Of a DNA stretch of 64,000 nt, positions 53,648 to 62,606 are shown piece by piece. The notes beneath the pieces were generated by a model. It was not told the DNA's origin. It did no database searches and saw only the letters and a program-made list of their open reading frames with translations. Numbering within the stretch: the first letter of the stretch is position 1; every line of letters starts with the position of its first letter. The position numbers were made by a program, and so were the translations under genes. Where the stretch lies: NCBI RefSeq assembly GCF_016650635.1, contig NZ_JAEKFI010000004.1, positions 1,002,001-1,066,000 on the forward strand, in the 5' to 3' direction. The DNA is from Pseudomonas sp. TH43. GTDB taxonomy: Bacteria; Pseudomonadota; Gammaproteobacteria; Pseudomonadales; Pseudomonadaceae.

Positions 53648-54351
53648 GCCTGTTTTCGTGGCTACGCCCGGCGAGTCCGGTGGTGCCGGCGGATTTCCAG
53701 CAACGATTGGCAAAGCTCCCGGCGATCAGCGAGCTGGGTGAATGCACCCTGCGCGAACAGCGCTGGGTGGTGCTGGACCTGGAAACCACCGGGTTGAACC
53801 TGAACAAGGATCGGCTGTTGTCGATTGGCGCGGTGGTGATCGAGGACGGCGCGATCGACTTCAGTCAGCAATTCGAACGCACGCTGCAGTGTCGCGAACT
53901 GAAACTCAGCCCCAGCGTGTTGATTCATGGGTTGGGGCCGAATGCGATTGCGGCTGGCAGTGAACCGGCCGAGGCGCTGCTGGAATTGCTGGAGTTCATC
54001 GGCGACAGTCCGGTGCTGGCATTTCATGCACCGTTCGATCAGCACATGCTCGGGCGTGCCTTGAAAGAACATCTGGGGCACAAGTTGCAGCAGGTATTTC
54101 TTGATGTCGCGGATATCGCGCCGCTGGTGTGTCCGCAGGCGCAGATTCGCGAGGCCGGGCTGGACGAGTGGATCGAGTGGTTCAAGCTCGAGGTGTTCGA
54201 GCGGCATAACGCGAGTGCCGATGCGTTGGCGACGGCGGAACTGGCGTTGATTCTGTTCAGCCGGGCGCGTCAGCAGCAGATTCACAGTCCGCTGAATTTG
54301 CAGCAACGGTTGAGCCAGTGGAAGCGTCGACGACAAGCACCGTCCTTTTAG
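53644..54351 (+). CDS. DnaQ-like 3'-5' exonuclease (DEDDh)
   Basis: A 235-residue protein of the polymerase III epsilon superfamily. ExoI is VLDLETTG (D45, E47), ExoII is in AFHAPFDQHML, and ExoIII is HNASADALATA, the DEDDh arrangement. It is not the replicative epsilon subunit, having an unrelated N terminus (MSLFSWLRPASPV). It is translationally coupled to the cNMP/CBS/DUF294 gene, a conserved pairing, so it may be part of the same signalling output. Confidence 0.92.
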   Translation: MSLFSWLRPASPVVPADFQQRLAKLPAISELGECTLREQRWVVLDLETTGLNLNKDRLLSIGAVVIEDGAIDFSQQFERTLQCRELKLSPSVLIHGLGPNAIAAGSEPAEALLELLEFIGDSPVLAFHAPFDQHMLGRALKEHLGHKLQQVFLDVADIAPLVCPQAQIREAGLDEWIEWFKLEVFERHNASADALATAELALILFSRARQQQIHSPLNLQQRLSQWKRRRQAPSF

Positions 54352-54375
54352 ATTTTCGTTGCCTGTTCTGGCCTC

Positions 54376-54440
54376 TTCGCGAGCAGGCTCGCTCCCACAT
54401 TTGGAATGCGATGCCTTGTGGGAGCGAGCCTGCTCGCGAA
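54376..54440 (+). repeat. REPIN
   Basis: Inverted pair of TTCGCGAGCAGG-type REPs between the exonuclease and sigma factor genes. Confidence 0.9.
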
Positions 54441-54559
54441 GAACGATGACGCGATTTCCCTGATGCCACCTGACCAGTGGCCAATTGCTAACCATTCCCA
54501 CCTCTGCCAGAATCGCGAACAATTCGCGTTAGTTAATATTTCCCAATCGGTGATGTCCG

Positions 54560-55078
54560 GTGTCGTCAGTCCCAAGCCCTCACAGTCAGCTCGTCGGTGC
54601 GATGTATCGCGACCATCGCGGTTGGCTGCTGGCGTGGTTGCGGCGCAATGTGGCGTGCCCGCAACGGGCCGAGGATCTGAGCCAGGACACTTTTGTGCGC
54701 TTGCTCGGTCGCGACGAGTTGCTTACACCCCGCGAGCCACGCGCCTTTCTGGTGGCGATCGCCAAAGGCCTGCTGTTCGACTACTTCCGTCGTGCCGCGC
54801 TGGAACAGGCCTACCTCAGCGAATTGATGCTGATCCCTGAAGGCAAACAACCTTCTATAGAAGAACAGCAACTGATCCTCGAAGACCTCAAGGCCATCGA
54901 CCGCTTGCTCGGCAAACTGTCGACCAAGGCCCGCGCCGCTTTCCTTTATAACCGCCTCGACGGCCTCAGCCATGCCGAGATCGCCGACAAACTCGGCGTC
55001 TCGGTACCACGCGTGCGCCAGTATCTGGCGCAAGGCATTCGCCAGTGCTATATCGCCCTGTACGGTGAGCCGACGTGA
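54560..55078 (+). CDS. FecI-like ECF sigma factor
   Basis: A 172-residue ECF sigma factor. Region 2 is at about 15-80 (HRGWLLAWLRRNVACPQRAE and then DLSQDTFVRLL; FLVAIAKGLLFDYFRRA). Region 4 is at about 110-165 (LSHAEIADKLGVSVPRVRQY). The FecI pattern implies control by iron-siderophore surface signalling. A GTG start at 54560 is used; the ATG at 54602 (MYRDHRGW) is the alternative. It overlaps fecR by 4 bp (GTGA). Confidence 0.92.
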   Translation: MSSVPSPHSQLVGAMYRDHRGWLLAWLRRNVACPQRAEDLSQDTFVRLLGRDELLTPREPRAFLVAIAKGLLFDYFRRAALEQAYLSELMLIPEGKQPSIEEQQLILEDLKAIDRLLGKLSTKARAAFLYNRLDGLSHAEIADKLGVSVPRVRQYLAQGIRQCYIALYGEPT

Positions 55079-56049
55079 ATCCGGCCAGTTCCAGGCCAGT
55101 GCCGGCGCATGTGCTGGATGCGGCGATTGCCTGGCAGTTGACCCTCGATTCCAGTAGCCCGCTGGAGCGTGAGGAGTTTGCCAAATGGCACGCGGCCAAC
55201 GAAGAACACGCACGGGCCTGGCGTCAGTTGGGCATGCTCGATCAGCGTTTCAATGTAGCCAAGGGGCCGGCACGTAGCGCCTTGCTGCAATCGCGCGAGG
55301 GCATTCGGCGGCGTGTGCGCAAACTGGGCAGCGGGCTGGCCAGCGTTGTGGTGGTGGTCGGTGTCGCGCTGTTCGCGAGCGAGCGTTATCTGCCGCTGGA
55401 TTACTGGCTCGCCGATCAGCGCACGGCCACGGGGGAGCAACGCACCGTGCATCTGGCCGATGGCACCGTGCTCAATCTCAACACCCACAGTGCGGTGGAT
55501 GTGCGTTTCGATGACAAACGCCGACTGATCGTTTTGCAGGAAGGCGAGATTCTCATCGAAACCGGCCACGGCGATGCGCGGCCATTTATCGTCGAAACCC
55601 GCGAAGGCAGCATGCGCGCCCTGGGCACACGCTTCCTGGTCAAGCGCGAGGAAGACGGCACGCGGCTGAGCGTGTTGCAGTCGGCGGTGGCGGCGCACGC
55701 GCAAGGCAATCCTGAAGAACAGATCCTCCGTGAAGGCCAGCAAGTGCTATTGCGCGGTGATGGGCTGGGCTCGATCGTTGCGCTCAACCCCGGCGCCGAT
55801 GCGTGGACACGCGGCATGCTGGTGGTCGACAACGCGCGGCTGGGCGATCTGGTGCATGAACTCGGGCGCTATCGACGCGGGCACTTGGGCGTGACGCCGG
55901 AAGTCGCCGACTTGCGCATTACCGGCAGCTTCCCGCTGCATGACACCGACAAGGCCTTGAGCGCCCTGCTGCCGACCCTACCGGTACAGATTGAGCAGCA
56001 CACGCAATATTGGGTGACCGTCGCAAAGGCTGATTCCAAGCCTGAATGA
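55075..56049 (+). CDS. FecR-like anti-sigma/sigma regulator
   Basis: A 324-residue inner-membrane protein. The N-terminal cytoplasmic part (1-80) has the DUF4880 pattern AIAWQLTLDSS...FAKWHAANEEHARAW. One membrane helix lies at about 85-101, followed by the periplasmic FecR domain (RTVHLADGTVLNLNTHSAVD) and an STN-like C-terminal part. It passes the signal from the receptor to the ECF sigma factor and partly restrains it. GTG start. Confidence 0.93.
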   Translation: MNPASSRPVPAHVLDAAIAWQLTLDSSSPLEREEFAKWHAANEEHARAWRQLGMLDQRFNVAKGPARSALLQSREGIRRRVRKLGSGLASVVVVVGVALFASERYLPLDYWLADQRTATGEQRTVHLADGTVLNLNTHSAVDVRFDDKRRLIVLQEGEILIETGHGDARPFIVETREGSMRALGTRFLVKREEDGTRLSVLQSAVAAHAQGNPEEQILREGQQVLLRGDGLGSIVALNPGADAWTRGMLVVDNARLGDLVHELGRYRRGHLGVTPEVADLRITGSFPLHDTDKALSALLPTLPVQIEQHTQYWVTVAKADSKPE

Positions 56050-56071
56050 TCTCTGCTGGCTGAGCGCCCGC

Positions 56072-56164
56072 CATCGCTGGCAAGCCAGCTCCCACAGGGG
56101 TCTGAACTGAGCATGAATTTTGTGAACCGCACTGAAACCTGTGGGAGCTGGCTTGCCAGCGATG
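56072..56164 (+). repeat. REPIN of the GCTGGCAAGCCAGC type
   Basis: CATCGCTGGCAAGCCAGCTC on the left, its reverse complement on the right. It separates fecR from the receptor gene. Confidence 0.88.
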
Positions 56165-56189
56165 AGCCCCCGACAGTCTCCATTTTCAG

Positions 56190-56210
56190 TTAATCGAAAT
56201 TATTTTCATC
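56190..56210 (+). promoter_or_regulatory. AT-rich candidate Fur or ECF promoter site
   Basis: TTAATCGAAATTATTTTCAT and C, an imperfect GAAAnnnnTTTC palindrome in the receptor leader, 73 bases before the start. The match to a Fur box is poor; a FecI-type -35 (GAAAT) is also possible. Confidence 0.3.
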
Positions 56211-56282
56211 CAGCCCTATCACTTTTCGAGTTTCATCCGGCACACAGGCAATTGAGAAATATTTACATTCAGGAGCCGCCGT

Positions 56283-58721
56283 ATGTCCCGTTCGCTAGAC
56301 ACCTTGTTGCGCCCCAGTCTGCTGGCCGTCGCCATCGCTTTCAGCACGCCGTTGATCAGCAGCCCGTTGCTCGCCGCTGAACAAGCATCCAGCGTGCGCG
56401 CCTACAACCTGCCGGCCGCACCGCTGTCGACCACCCTGAACCAGATCGCCAGTCAGGGCGGCATCGCGCTGTCGCTGAATCCTTCGCTGGCGGCAGGCAA
56501 GACGTCGGCACCGGTCAGCGGACAGTACGACGCGGCTGGCGCCCTGCGGGCGGCTCTGCGTGGCACTGGTCTGCAACTGGAACTGAGCAGCACCGGCACT
56601 TACACCCTGGTTGCCGTGCCGGAAGGCGTGCTCGATCTGCCGGAAACTTCTGTCATCGGCGTGGAAAACACTGAAAGCGCCTGGGGCCCGGTCGACGGCT
56701 ACACCGCCACCCGCACCGCCGCCGGCACCAAGACCGACACCGCGCTGGTCGAAGCGCCACGCTCGATCTCGGTTGCCACGCGCCAGCAAATGGACGACCG
56801 CAGCGTGCACAGCCTCGACGATGCCGTGCGCTACATGCCGGGCATCACCGCCAGCAGCTACGGCAGCGACACCCGCACTGATTGGCTGCGTGTACGCGGT
56901 TTCGAGCCGACCCAGTTCCTCGACGGCCTGCCACTGCCAAAAGGCGTGTACGCCAATCCAAAACCGGAGACCTGGAACCTCGACCGCCTCGCCCTGCTGC
57001 GCGGCCCGGCTTCGTCGGTGTACGGCCAGACCCCACCGGGCGGTCTGCTCGACATGGTCAGCCGCCGCCCAAGCGCCGAAGCCAGCAGCGAAATCCAGTT
57101 GCAGTACGGCAGCGACAACCATCGCCAGATCAACTTCGCCAGCACCGGCAAGATCGATGACGCCGGCCAGTTTCTGTATGGCATCAGCGGCGTCGTGCGC
57201 GACAGCGACACGCAGATCGACCACATCGAAAACAAGCGCTACAACATTGCGCCGAGCCTGACCTGGAACATCGACGATGACACCAGGCTGACCTTGCTCA
57301 CGCAGTTCACCCGTGACGATACCGGTGTCACCAGCCAGTTCTATCCGATTCAGGGCACCAAGATCGACATGCCGTTCGGCAAGATTTCCCACCACAAAAA
57401 CCTTGGCGATCCTGACTACGATTACTACGACCGCACCTACTACGCGCTCGGCTACGCCTTCGAACATCGTCTGAACGATGTGTGGCAGTTCAAGCAGAAC
57501 CTGCGTTACACCAAGTCCGATCTGGCCTTCCAGACGGTCACCGTCAACAGCTACAACCCGTCGTTCGCCGGTTTCACCGTTGACGATCAGGGCAATGTCG
57601 GTCGCGGCACCACCAACGTTGATGAAGACATCAGCCAGTTCGCTGTGGACAACAACTTCCAGGCCGACTTCGCCACGGGTGATATCAGCCACACCTTGCT
57701 GCTGGGTCTCGATCATCAGCGCAGCAACACCAACTACACCTCGATCTTCGGCACCGCGCCGAGCATCAATGTGAACAACCCGATCTACGGCCAGACGATC
57801 GTCCGTCCGCCGCGCTCCAGCGCGTTTTACGATTACGATCAGAAAACCTACCAGACCGGTCTGTACGTGCAGGATCAAATGGCCCTCGACCAATGGCGCC
57901 TGACCCTCGGCGGCCGTGAAGACTGGGTACACACCAGCACGCAGTTCATCAACAAGGGCGATGCCACCAACACCCAGCGCGACAAGAACTTCAGCGGCAA
58001 CGCGGCGATCAGCTATGTCTTCGACTCCGGTTTCGTACCGTACCTGTCGTACGCCGAATCCTTCCAGCCGACCACCGGCGCCGATGCCACCTCTACCGGT
58101 TCGCTCAAGCCAACCGAAGGCAAACAGTGGGAACTGGGCATCAAGTACCAGCCACCGGGCAGCAAAACCCTGCTCAGCGCTGCGGTGTATGACCTGACCC
58201 AGAAGAACGTCTCGGTCAACAGCATCGTCAACAACGTGACCATCACCAGCCAGGCGGGTGAAGTGAAAGTCAAAGGTCTGGAGCTGGAAGCGGTTTCGGA
58301 CGTCACCGATAACCTGAAAGTCATCGCCGCTTACACCTTGGCCAAGTCAGAAGTGCAGAAAGGCATCGACAAGGGCAACCGTCTGCAACTGATGCCCAAT
58401 CAGCAAGCCTCGTTGTGGACCGACTACACCTGGCACACCGGCGTGCTTGACGGTTTCGGCATTGGCGGTGGCGTGCGTTACACCGGCAACACCTACGGCG
58501 ACAAGGCCAACACCTGGCTGGGCAAGGCGGACGCCTACACCGTGTTCGACGCAGCGGTGCATTACGATCTCGGCCGTCTGGACAACAGCCTCAAGGGCGC
58601 GTCGCTGGCACTCAACGCGACCAACCTGTTCGACAAGGACTACATTTCCACCTGCGACGGTTACTACTGCTACTACGGCGACCAGCGCAGCGTCGTCGCC
58701 AGCGCCACTTACAAGTGGTAA
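56283..58721 (+). CDS. TonB-dependent siderophore receptor with signalling domain
   Basis: An 812-residue outer-membrane receptor. The signal peptide covers roughly 1-32. An STN (secretin/TonB short N-terminal) signalling domain lies at about 40-112 (YNLPAAPLSTTLNQIASQGG and onward), so it can signal through FecR. A TonB-box-like ETSVIGV follows near 120. The plug is at about 140-260 (LRGPASSVYGQTPPGGLLD), and the beta-barrel ends in an aromatic residue (SATYKW). Homology is with hydroxamate-type receptors such as FhuE/FoxA/FiuA; the actual ligand cannot be told. CAGGAG precedes the start. Confidence 0.93.
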   Translation: MSRSLDTLLRPSLLAVAIAFSTPLISSPLLAAEQASSVRAYNLPAAPLSTTLNQIASQGGIALSLNPSLAAGKTSAPVSGQYDAAGALRAALRGTGLQLELSSTGTYTLVAVPEGVLDLPETSVIGVENTESAWGPVDGYTATRTAAGTKTDTALVEAPRSISVATRQQMDDRSVHSLDDAVRYMPGITASSYGSDTRTDWLRVRGFEPTQFLDGLPLPKGVYANPKPETWNLDRLALLRGPASSVYGQTPPGGLLDMVSRRPSAEASSEIQLQYGSDNHRQINFASTGKIDDAGQFLYGISGVVRDSDTQIDHIENKRYNIAPSLTWNIDDDTRLTLLTQFTRDDTGVTSQFYPIQGTKIDMPFGKISHHKNLGDPDYDYYDRTYYALGYAFEHRLNDVWQFKQNLRYTKSDLAFQTVTVNSYNPSFAGFTVDDQGNVGRGTTNVDEDISQFAVDNNFQADFATGDISHTLLLGLDHQRSNTNYTSIFGTAPSINVNNPIYGQTIVRPPRSSAFYDYDQKTYQTGLYVQDQMALDQWRLTLGGREDWVHTSTQFINKGDATNTQRDKNFSGNAAISYVFDSGFVPYLSYAESFQPTTGADATSTGSLKPTEGKQWELGIKYQPPGSKTLLSAAVYDLTQKNVSVNSIVNNVTITSQAGEVKVKGLELEAVSDVTDNLKVIAAYTLAKSEVQKGIDKGNRLQLMPNQQASLWTDYTWHTGVLDGFGIGGGVRYTGNTYGDKANTWLGKADAYTVFDAAVHYDLGRLDNSLKGASLALNATNLFDKDYISTCDGYYCYYGDQRSVVASATYKW

Positions 58722-58795
58722 GCGACTGAGCTGAAACGGGCTCTGTCACCAGGCCGTCCCTCGTGGACGGCTTTGGCGTTCATGAAGGTCATGAA

Positions 58796-59926
58796 ATGAA
58801 AAGTAAAACAATTCGTCGCTGGTCATTCATCCACACCTGGACCAGCCTGGTCTGCACCGTGTTTTTGCTGATGCTGGCATTGACCGGTCTGCCACTGATT
58901 TTCCATCACGAGATCGAGCACTTGCTCGGCGATGCACCCGAAGTGCGCGAGATGCCGGCCGACACGCCGCGGCTGAATCTGGCGCAACTGGTCGAGGCGG
59001 CGGAAAAACATCGTCCCGACGAAGTCGTGCAGTACTTCGGCTTCGACGACGATGAGCCGAATGCCGTGCTGACAATCATGGCGAAAACCGCCGGCACCGA
59101 GCCGAACTCTTCACACACGTTCATGCTCGATGCGCGCACCGGGGAGGCACTGGAAACCCCGTCGGCCAACGGCGGTTTGATGCTGTTCATCCTGCGTCTG
59201 CACGTCGATATGTTCGCCGGCTTGCCAGGCAAGTTGCTGCTGGCGTTCATGGGTTTGCTGTTTGTCGCGGCGATCGTGTCCGGGACGGTGTTGTATTTGC
59301 CGTTCATGCGTCGGCTGACGTTCGGCACCGTGCGCCAGGACAAATCGACAAGGCTGCGCTGGCTCGATTTGCATAACCTGATCGGTGTGGTGACGTTGAC
59401 CTGGGCATTGGTGGTGGGCGTCACCGGGGTGATCAGTGCCTGCGCTGACCTGCTGATTGCCGCCTGGCGCAACGACGCTTTGAACACCCTGATCGCACCC
59501 TATCGCGATGCGCCGCCGCTGACGCACCTGGCCCCGGCCACGCGTTTACTCGACATCGCTGGCGAAGTCGCACCCGGCATGAAGCCGGACTTCATCGCCT
59601 TCCCCGGCACGCGATTTTCCAGCGAACACCATTACTCGGTGTTCATGAAGGGCGGTACGCACCTGACCTCGCATCTGCTGACGCCGGTATTGATCGACGC
59701 CTCCACCCTGAAGGTCACTGCCGTTGCCGAACGGCCGTGGTACATGGACGCCATGGGCATGTCACAGCCGTTGCACTTCGGGGACTACGGCGGCATGCCG
59801 ATGAAGATTCTCTGGGCCGCGCTTGATGTGCTGACCATCATCGTGCTCGGCAGTGGCGTGTATCTGTGGGTGGTACGGCGCAAGGCGGCCAAGCCCGTGC
59901 TGGAAGCGGCGGAGGCCTCCGCATGA
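58796..59926 (+). CDS. PepSY-domain inner-membrane protein
   Basis: A 376-residue protein with four membrane helices (about 12-34, 138-165, 190-220 and 338-362) and two periplasmic PepSY segments. The family start IRRWSFIHTWTSLVCTVFLL is seen. PepSY_TM proteins beside siderophore receptors act as, or with, ferric-siderophore reductases (FpvG is an example); this is inferred. The ATG at 58796 is chosen because it lies directly before the positively charged first helix. Confidence 0.88.
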   Translation: MKSKTIRRWSFIHTWTSLVCTVFLLMLALTGLPLIFHHEIEHLLGDAPEVREMPADTPRLNLAQLVEAAEKHRPDEVVQYFGFDDDEPNAVLTIMAKTAGTEPNSSHTFMLDARTGEALETPSANGGLMLFILRLHVDMFAGLPGKLLLAFMGLLFVAAIVSGTVLYLPFMRRLTFGTVRQDKSTRLRWLDLHNLIGVVTLTWALVVGVTGVISACADLLIAAWRNDALNTLIAPYRDAPPLTHLAPATRLLDIAGEVAPGMKPDFIAFPGTRFSSEHHYSVFMKGGTHLTSHLLTPVLIDASTLKVTAVAERPWYMDAMGMSQPLHFGDYGGMPMKILWAALDVLTIIVLGSGVYLWVVRRKAAKPVLEAAEASA

Positions 59927-60102
59927 AGCCGCGTCAGTCGAATTTCTGGAAGGTCTTCAGCACACCGCTGGTGATTGCGTTGCTGAGTGCGGCGGGGTTG
60001 TTTGCGGCGTTGCTGGGGGACGGTCTCTGGGATGCGCTGAGCTGGGTCGGGCTGGGCGTGCCGGCGTTTTTGGCGATCAGGGGATTGCTGCAGCGCCGCT
60101 GA
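59923..60102 (+). CDS. Small 59-residue membrane protein
   Basis: A 59-residue protein starting at an ATGA overlap with the PepSY gene. Two hydrophobic helices are seen (FSTPLVIALLSAAGLFAALL and WVGLGVPAFLAIRGLL). Translational coupling suggests it is a partner of the PepSY protein in iron uptake. The family is unknown to me beyond its regular occurrence beside PepSY proteins. Confidence 0.8.
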   Translation: MKPRQSNFWKVFSTPLVIALLSAAGLFAALLGDGLWDALSWVGLGVPAFLAIRGLLQRR

Positions 60103-60127
60103 TTTTTGTGTTGTCAGGCGGGGCCTC

Positions 60128-60209
60128 TTCGCGGGCAAGCCTTGCTCCTACGGGAATCGCGTCATTCCCACGCAACTCACCGTCCGTAGGAGCAAGGCTT
60201 GCCCGCGAA
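60128..60209 (+). repeat. REPIN
   Basis: TTCGCGGGCAAGCCTTGCTC on the left and its complement on the right. Confidence 0.88.
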
Positions 60210-60302
60210 GGCGCCCTCACGAACGACAAAAACCCCCTCGCCAGCCACAGTGGTTATGGCTAGGCTAACCTCCTGCTCTTCGACGATCACCGAGGTTTGC
60301 CA

Positions 60303-60932
60303 ATGTCCGTCCCCAGCATGACCCTGTACCACAACACGCTTTCTCCGTTCGTACGCAAAGTGATGGTGTTGCTGCACGAGACCGGCCAGCAGGATCGTGT
60401 CGCGTTGCAAGACTGCGTGCTCAGCCCGGTCAGCCCCAGCGCTGAACTCAACGCCGACAACCCGCTGGGCAAGATCCCGGCACTGCGTCTGGCCGATGGC
60501 AATGTCATCCATGACAGCCGTGTGATCCTCGAATACCTCGACCAGCAGCATGTCGGCAATCCGCTGATCCCCCGCGAAGGTGCGGCCCGCTGGCGCCGTC
60601 TGACCCTGGCCTCGATGGCTGACGGGATCATGGACGCCTCGGTGATGGTGCGTTACGAACTGGTCTTGCGGGCGCCGGAGAAACACTGGGACGAATGGCT
60701 CGACGCTCAGCGCGACAAGATTCGCCGCGCTTTGGCCGTGCTGGAGACTGACGCCATCGCCGAGCTGACCAGCCATTTCGACGTCGCCGCGATCAGCGTG
60801 GCCTGTGCGCTCGGATACCTCGACCTGCGCTTCCCCGACCTGGGCTGGCGTGACGCAAATCCGCAACTGGCCAACTGGTTCTTTGAAGTGAGCCAGCGAC
60901 CGTCCATGATCGCCACCCTGCCCAAGCCTTAA
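60303..60932 (+). CDS. Glutathione S-transferase family protein
   Basis: A 209-residue protein with an N-terminal thioredoxin-fold GST domain (MTLYHNTLSPFVRKVMVLLH; NPLGKIPALRL; IHDSRVILEYLD) and a helical C-terminal domain. The glutathione-activating residue would be Ser in SPFVRK. The substrate is unknown. The ATG at 60303 fits the family start. Confidence 0.92.
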   Translation: MSVPSMTLYHNTLSPFVRKVMVLLHETGQQDRVALQDCVLSPVSPSAELNADNPLGKIPALRLADGNVIHDSRVILEYLDQQHVGNPLIPREGAARWRRLTLASMADGIMDASVMVRYELVLRAPEKHWDEWLDAQRDKIRRALAVLETDAIAELTSHFDVAAISVACALGYLDLRFPDLGWRDANPQLANWFFEVSQRPSMIATLPKP

Positions 60933-60956
60933 ATCTGCGGCGCCTGTTCCGGTCTC

Positions 60957-61047
60957 TTCGCGAGCAGGCTCGCTCCCACATTGATTTTGGGTGTGGCAGA
61001 AAACTCTGTTTCAACATCAATCCTGTGGGAGCGAGCCTGCTCGCGAA
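60957..61047 (+). repeat. REPIN
   Basis: Inverted pair of TTCGCGAGCAGG-type REPs between convergent GST and creD genes. Confidence 0.9.
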
Positions 61048-61140
61048 TGCACCAACTCGGTTCCACAGGCAAAAAACCGATAATCCGCGTCACCAACTCA
61101 TCCTTCCAGCACTGATCCTCACGCAACCCCAACAACCCGC

Positions 61141-62511
61141 TCATTGCACCCCCCCGATATCAAACTCCAGCGGCTTGGTCGTCTTCTGCCCGATCCCGTA
61201 CCAGTCCAGTTTGCGCGTCAGCACCATGAACACACCGAGCAAGCCGAACAGCAACAACGAGCCCATCAGCAGCGCGTAATCCTCGGCGTTCAGCAGTCCA
61301 TACAGCAGGCCATACAACGCGGCCAATCCCGCCGAAAAACTCAAGCCGTGACGCACGCTGCGCAGCACATGGCAGACATAAAAGCCGATCAACAACACAC
61401 AGCCACTGGCCGACAGCAGATACGCCAGAGCAAAACCAATGTGCTCCGACAACGACAGCAACAACAGATAGAAGAACGCCAACGCGACACCGACCAACGC
61501 GTACTGCACCGGGTGCACCGCCAGACTCTTGAGCACTTCGAAGAGGAAGAAACCGGCGAAGGTCAGCACGATGAACAGCAACGCGTATTTGATCGCCCGG
61601 TCACTCTTCAGATACTGATCCACCGGGTCGATGAAGCTCACACCAAAGCTGCGGCTGTTGAACGCATCGCAGTCGTTGCTGCTCACGCAGCGGCTCATGG
61701 CGTCTTGCAGGTTGGTGGAGAAGAACGTTGTTTGCCAGTCAGCGCTGAAACCCTGATCGTTGATCTCGCGTTTGGCTGGGAGGAAATTGCCGATGAAACT
61801 TGGATGCGGCCAGTTGGCGGTAAGGCTGACGCTGCTGGTCTTGCCCACCGGCAGCACCTGCAGCGAACCGGTGCCTTGCAGGCGCAGATCAAAACCGAAG
61901 CTCAGCTCTGTGGTTTTACTGGTGTCGAGCAGCGGCAACGTCACTCGCACGCCTTCACCCAACCAACCAACTTGCGTGCCGGGAACGAAGTCCAGACGCT
62001 GGCCATCGAGCTCCAGTTTCAACGCATTTTCGATCCCGCGAATGTCGCTGATGCCGACCGCGAGAAACGCTGCATCGAACTGGTAGTCCGTGAAGTCTTC
62101 CTTGATGCCCAATTGCGCCGGCAACGAAAAATGCCCGTTGATGCGGTTATCGGCATGGAACAGCCGCGCCTCGTAGATGCCGCGAGCGCGCAGTTCGGTT
62201 TGCACCTGACCATCGAGTTCGAAACGCTCTGGAAGGAAATACAGCCGACCGCGTTCTTCACGTGGTTCGTCGTAACGCTGGTTGGTCTTGTCGTTGGTTT
62301 TCCAGTTGTGGATCACTTTGCGATACGGCACGACCATCACCGGCCCGCTCAATTGCTGGCTGTAACTGGAGCTGCGCGCGATGTCTTCGAGCACGCCGTC
62401 ACGCAGTTGCTGGCGGTCGTCGATGACGCCGTCGATCATGAGTAGCGGGATCAGCAAAAGCAGGATCAGCAGGGCGATGGCGCCGAGCTTTATCGTCAGA
62501 TTCTTGTTCAT
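61141..62511 (-). CDS. creD: Inner-membrane protein CreD
   Basis: A 456-residue protein. One N-terminal helix (KLGAIALLILLLLIPLLMID) is followed by a large periplasmic domain (about 35-300), then five or six C-terminal helices, which is the CreD layout. CreD is the main output of the CreBC two-component system; in Pseudomonas it affects envelope and beta-lactam response. The start at 62511 has AGGGAG upstream. A CreB-tag-like repeat lies 48-63 bases before the start. Confidence 0.92.
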   Translation of the reverse strand: MNKNLTIKLGAIALLILLLLIPLLMIDGVIDDRQQLRDGVLEDIARSSSYSQQLSGPVMVVPYRKVIHNWKTNDKTNQRYDEPREERGRLYFLPERFELDGQVQTELRARGIYEARLFHADNRINGHFSLPAQLGIKEDFTDYQFDAAFLAVGISDIRGIENALKLELDGQRLDFVPGTQVGWLGEGVRVTLPLLDTSKTTELSFGFDLRLQGTGSLQVLPVGKTSSVSLTANWPHPSFIGNFLPAKREINDQGFSADWQTTFFSTNLQDAMSRCVSSNDCDAFNSRSFGVSFIDPVDQYLKSDRAIKYALLFIVLTFAGFFLFEVLKSLAVHPVQYALVGVALAFFYLLLLSLSEHIGFALAYLLSASGCVLLIGFYVCHVLRSVRHGLSFSAGLAALYGLLYGLLNAEDYALLMGSLLLFGLLGVFMVLTRKLDWYGIGQKTTKPLEFDIGGVQ

Positions 62512-62558
62512 GGGACTCTCCCTGTTTGGATGGGCAGAGTCTGGTGGTGCTGTATGAG

Positions 62559-62574
62559 GGGAATGTGCGGGGAA
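62559..62574 (-). promoter_or_regulatory. Candidate CreB-binding tag upstream of creD
   Basis: On the minus strand, TTCCC-CGCACA-TTCCC: two direct half-sites with 6-bp spacing. This is the geometry of the cre tag TTCACnnnnnnTTCAC, with C for A at the fourth position of each half. Confidence 0.55.
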
Positions 62575-62606
62575 TGTGGAGATTGTGTGGAGACTGCACT
62601 GACCCC

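Noticed and set aside
54514..54528. CGCGAA-CAA-TTCGCG inverted repeat upstream of the ECF sigma gene as a Fur box
   Set aside because: It does not resemble the AT-rich Fur consensus; too short to assign to any regulator.
60929..61144. Small minus-strand frame starting at an ATGA overlap with the creD stop (MSGLLGLREDQCWKDELVTR)
   Set aside because: After about 30 residues it runs through REP sequence (EQARSH, GASLLAK). The first part could be a real peptide, but I cannot support it without conservation data.
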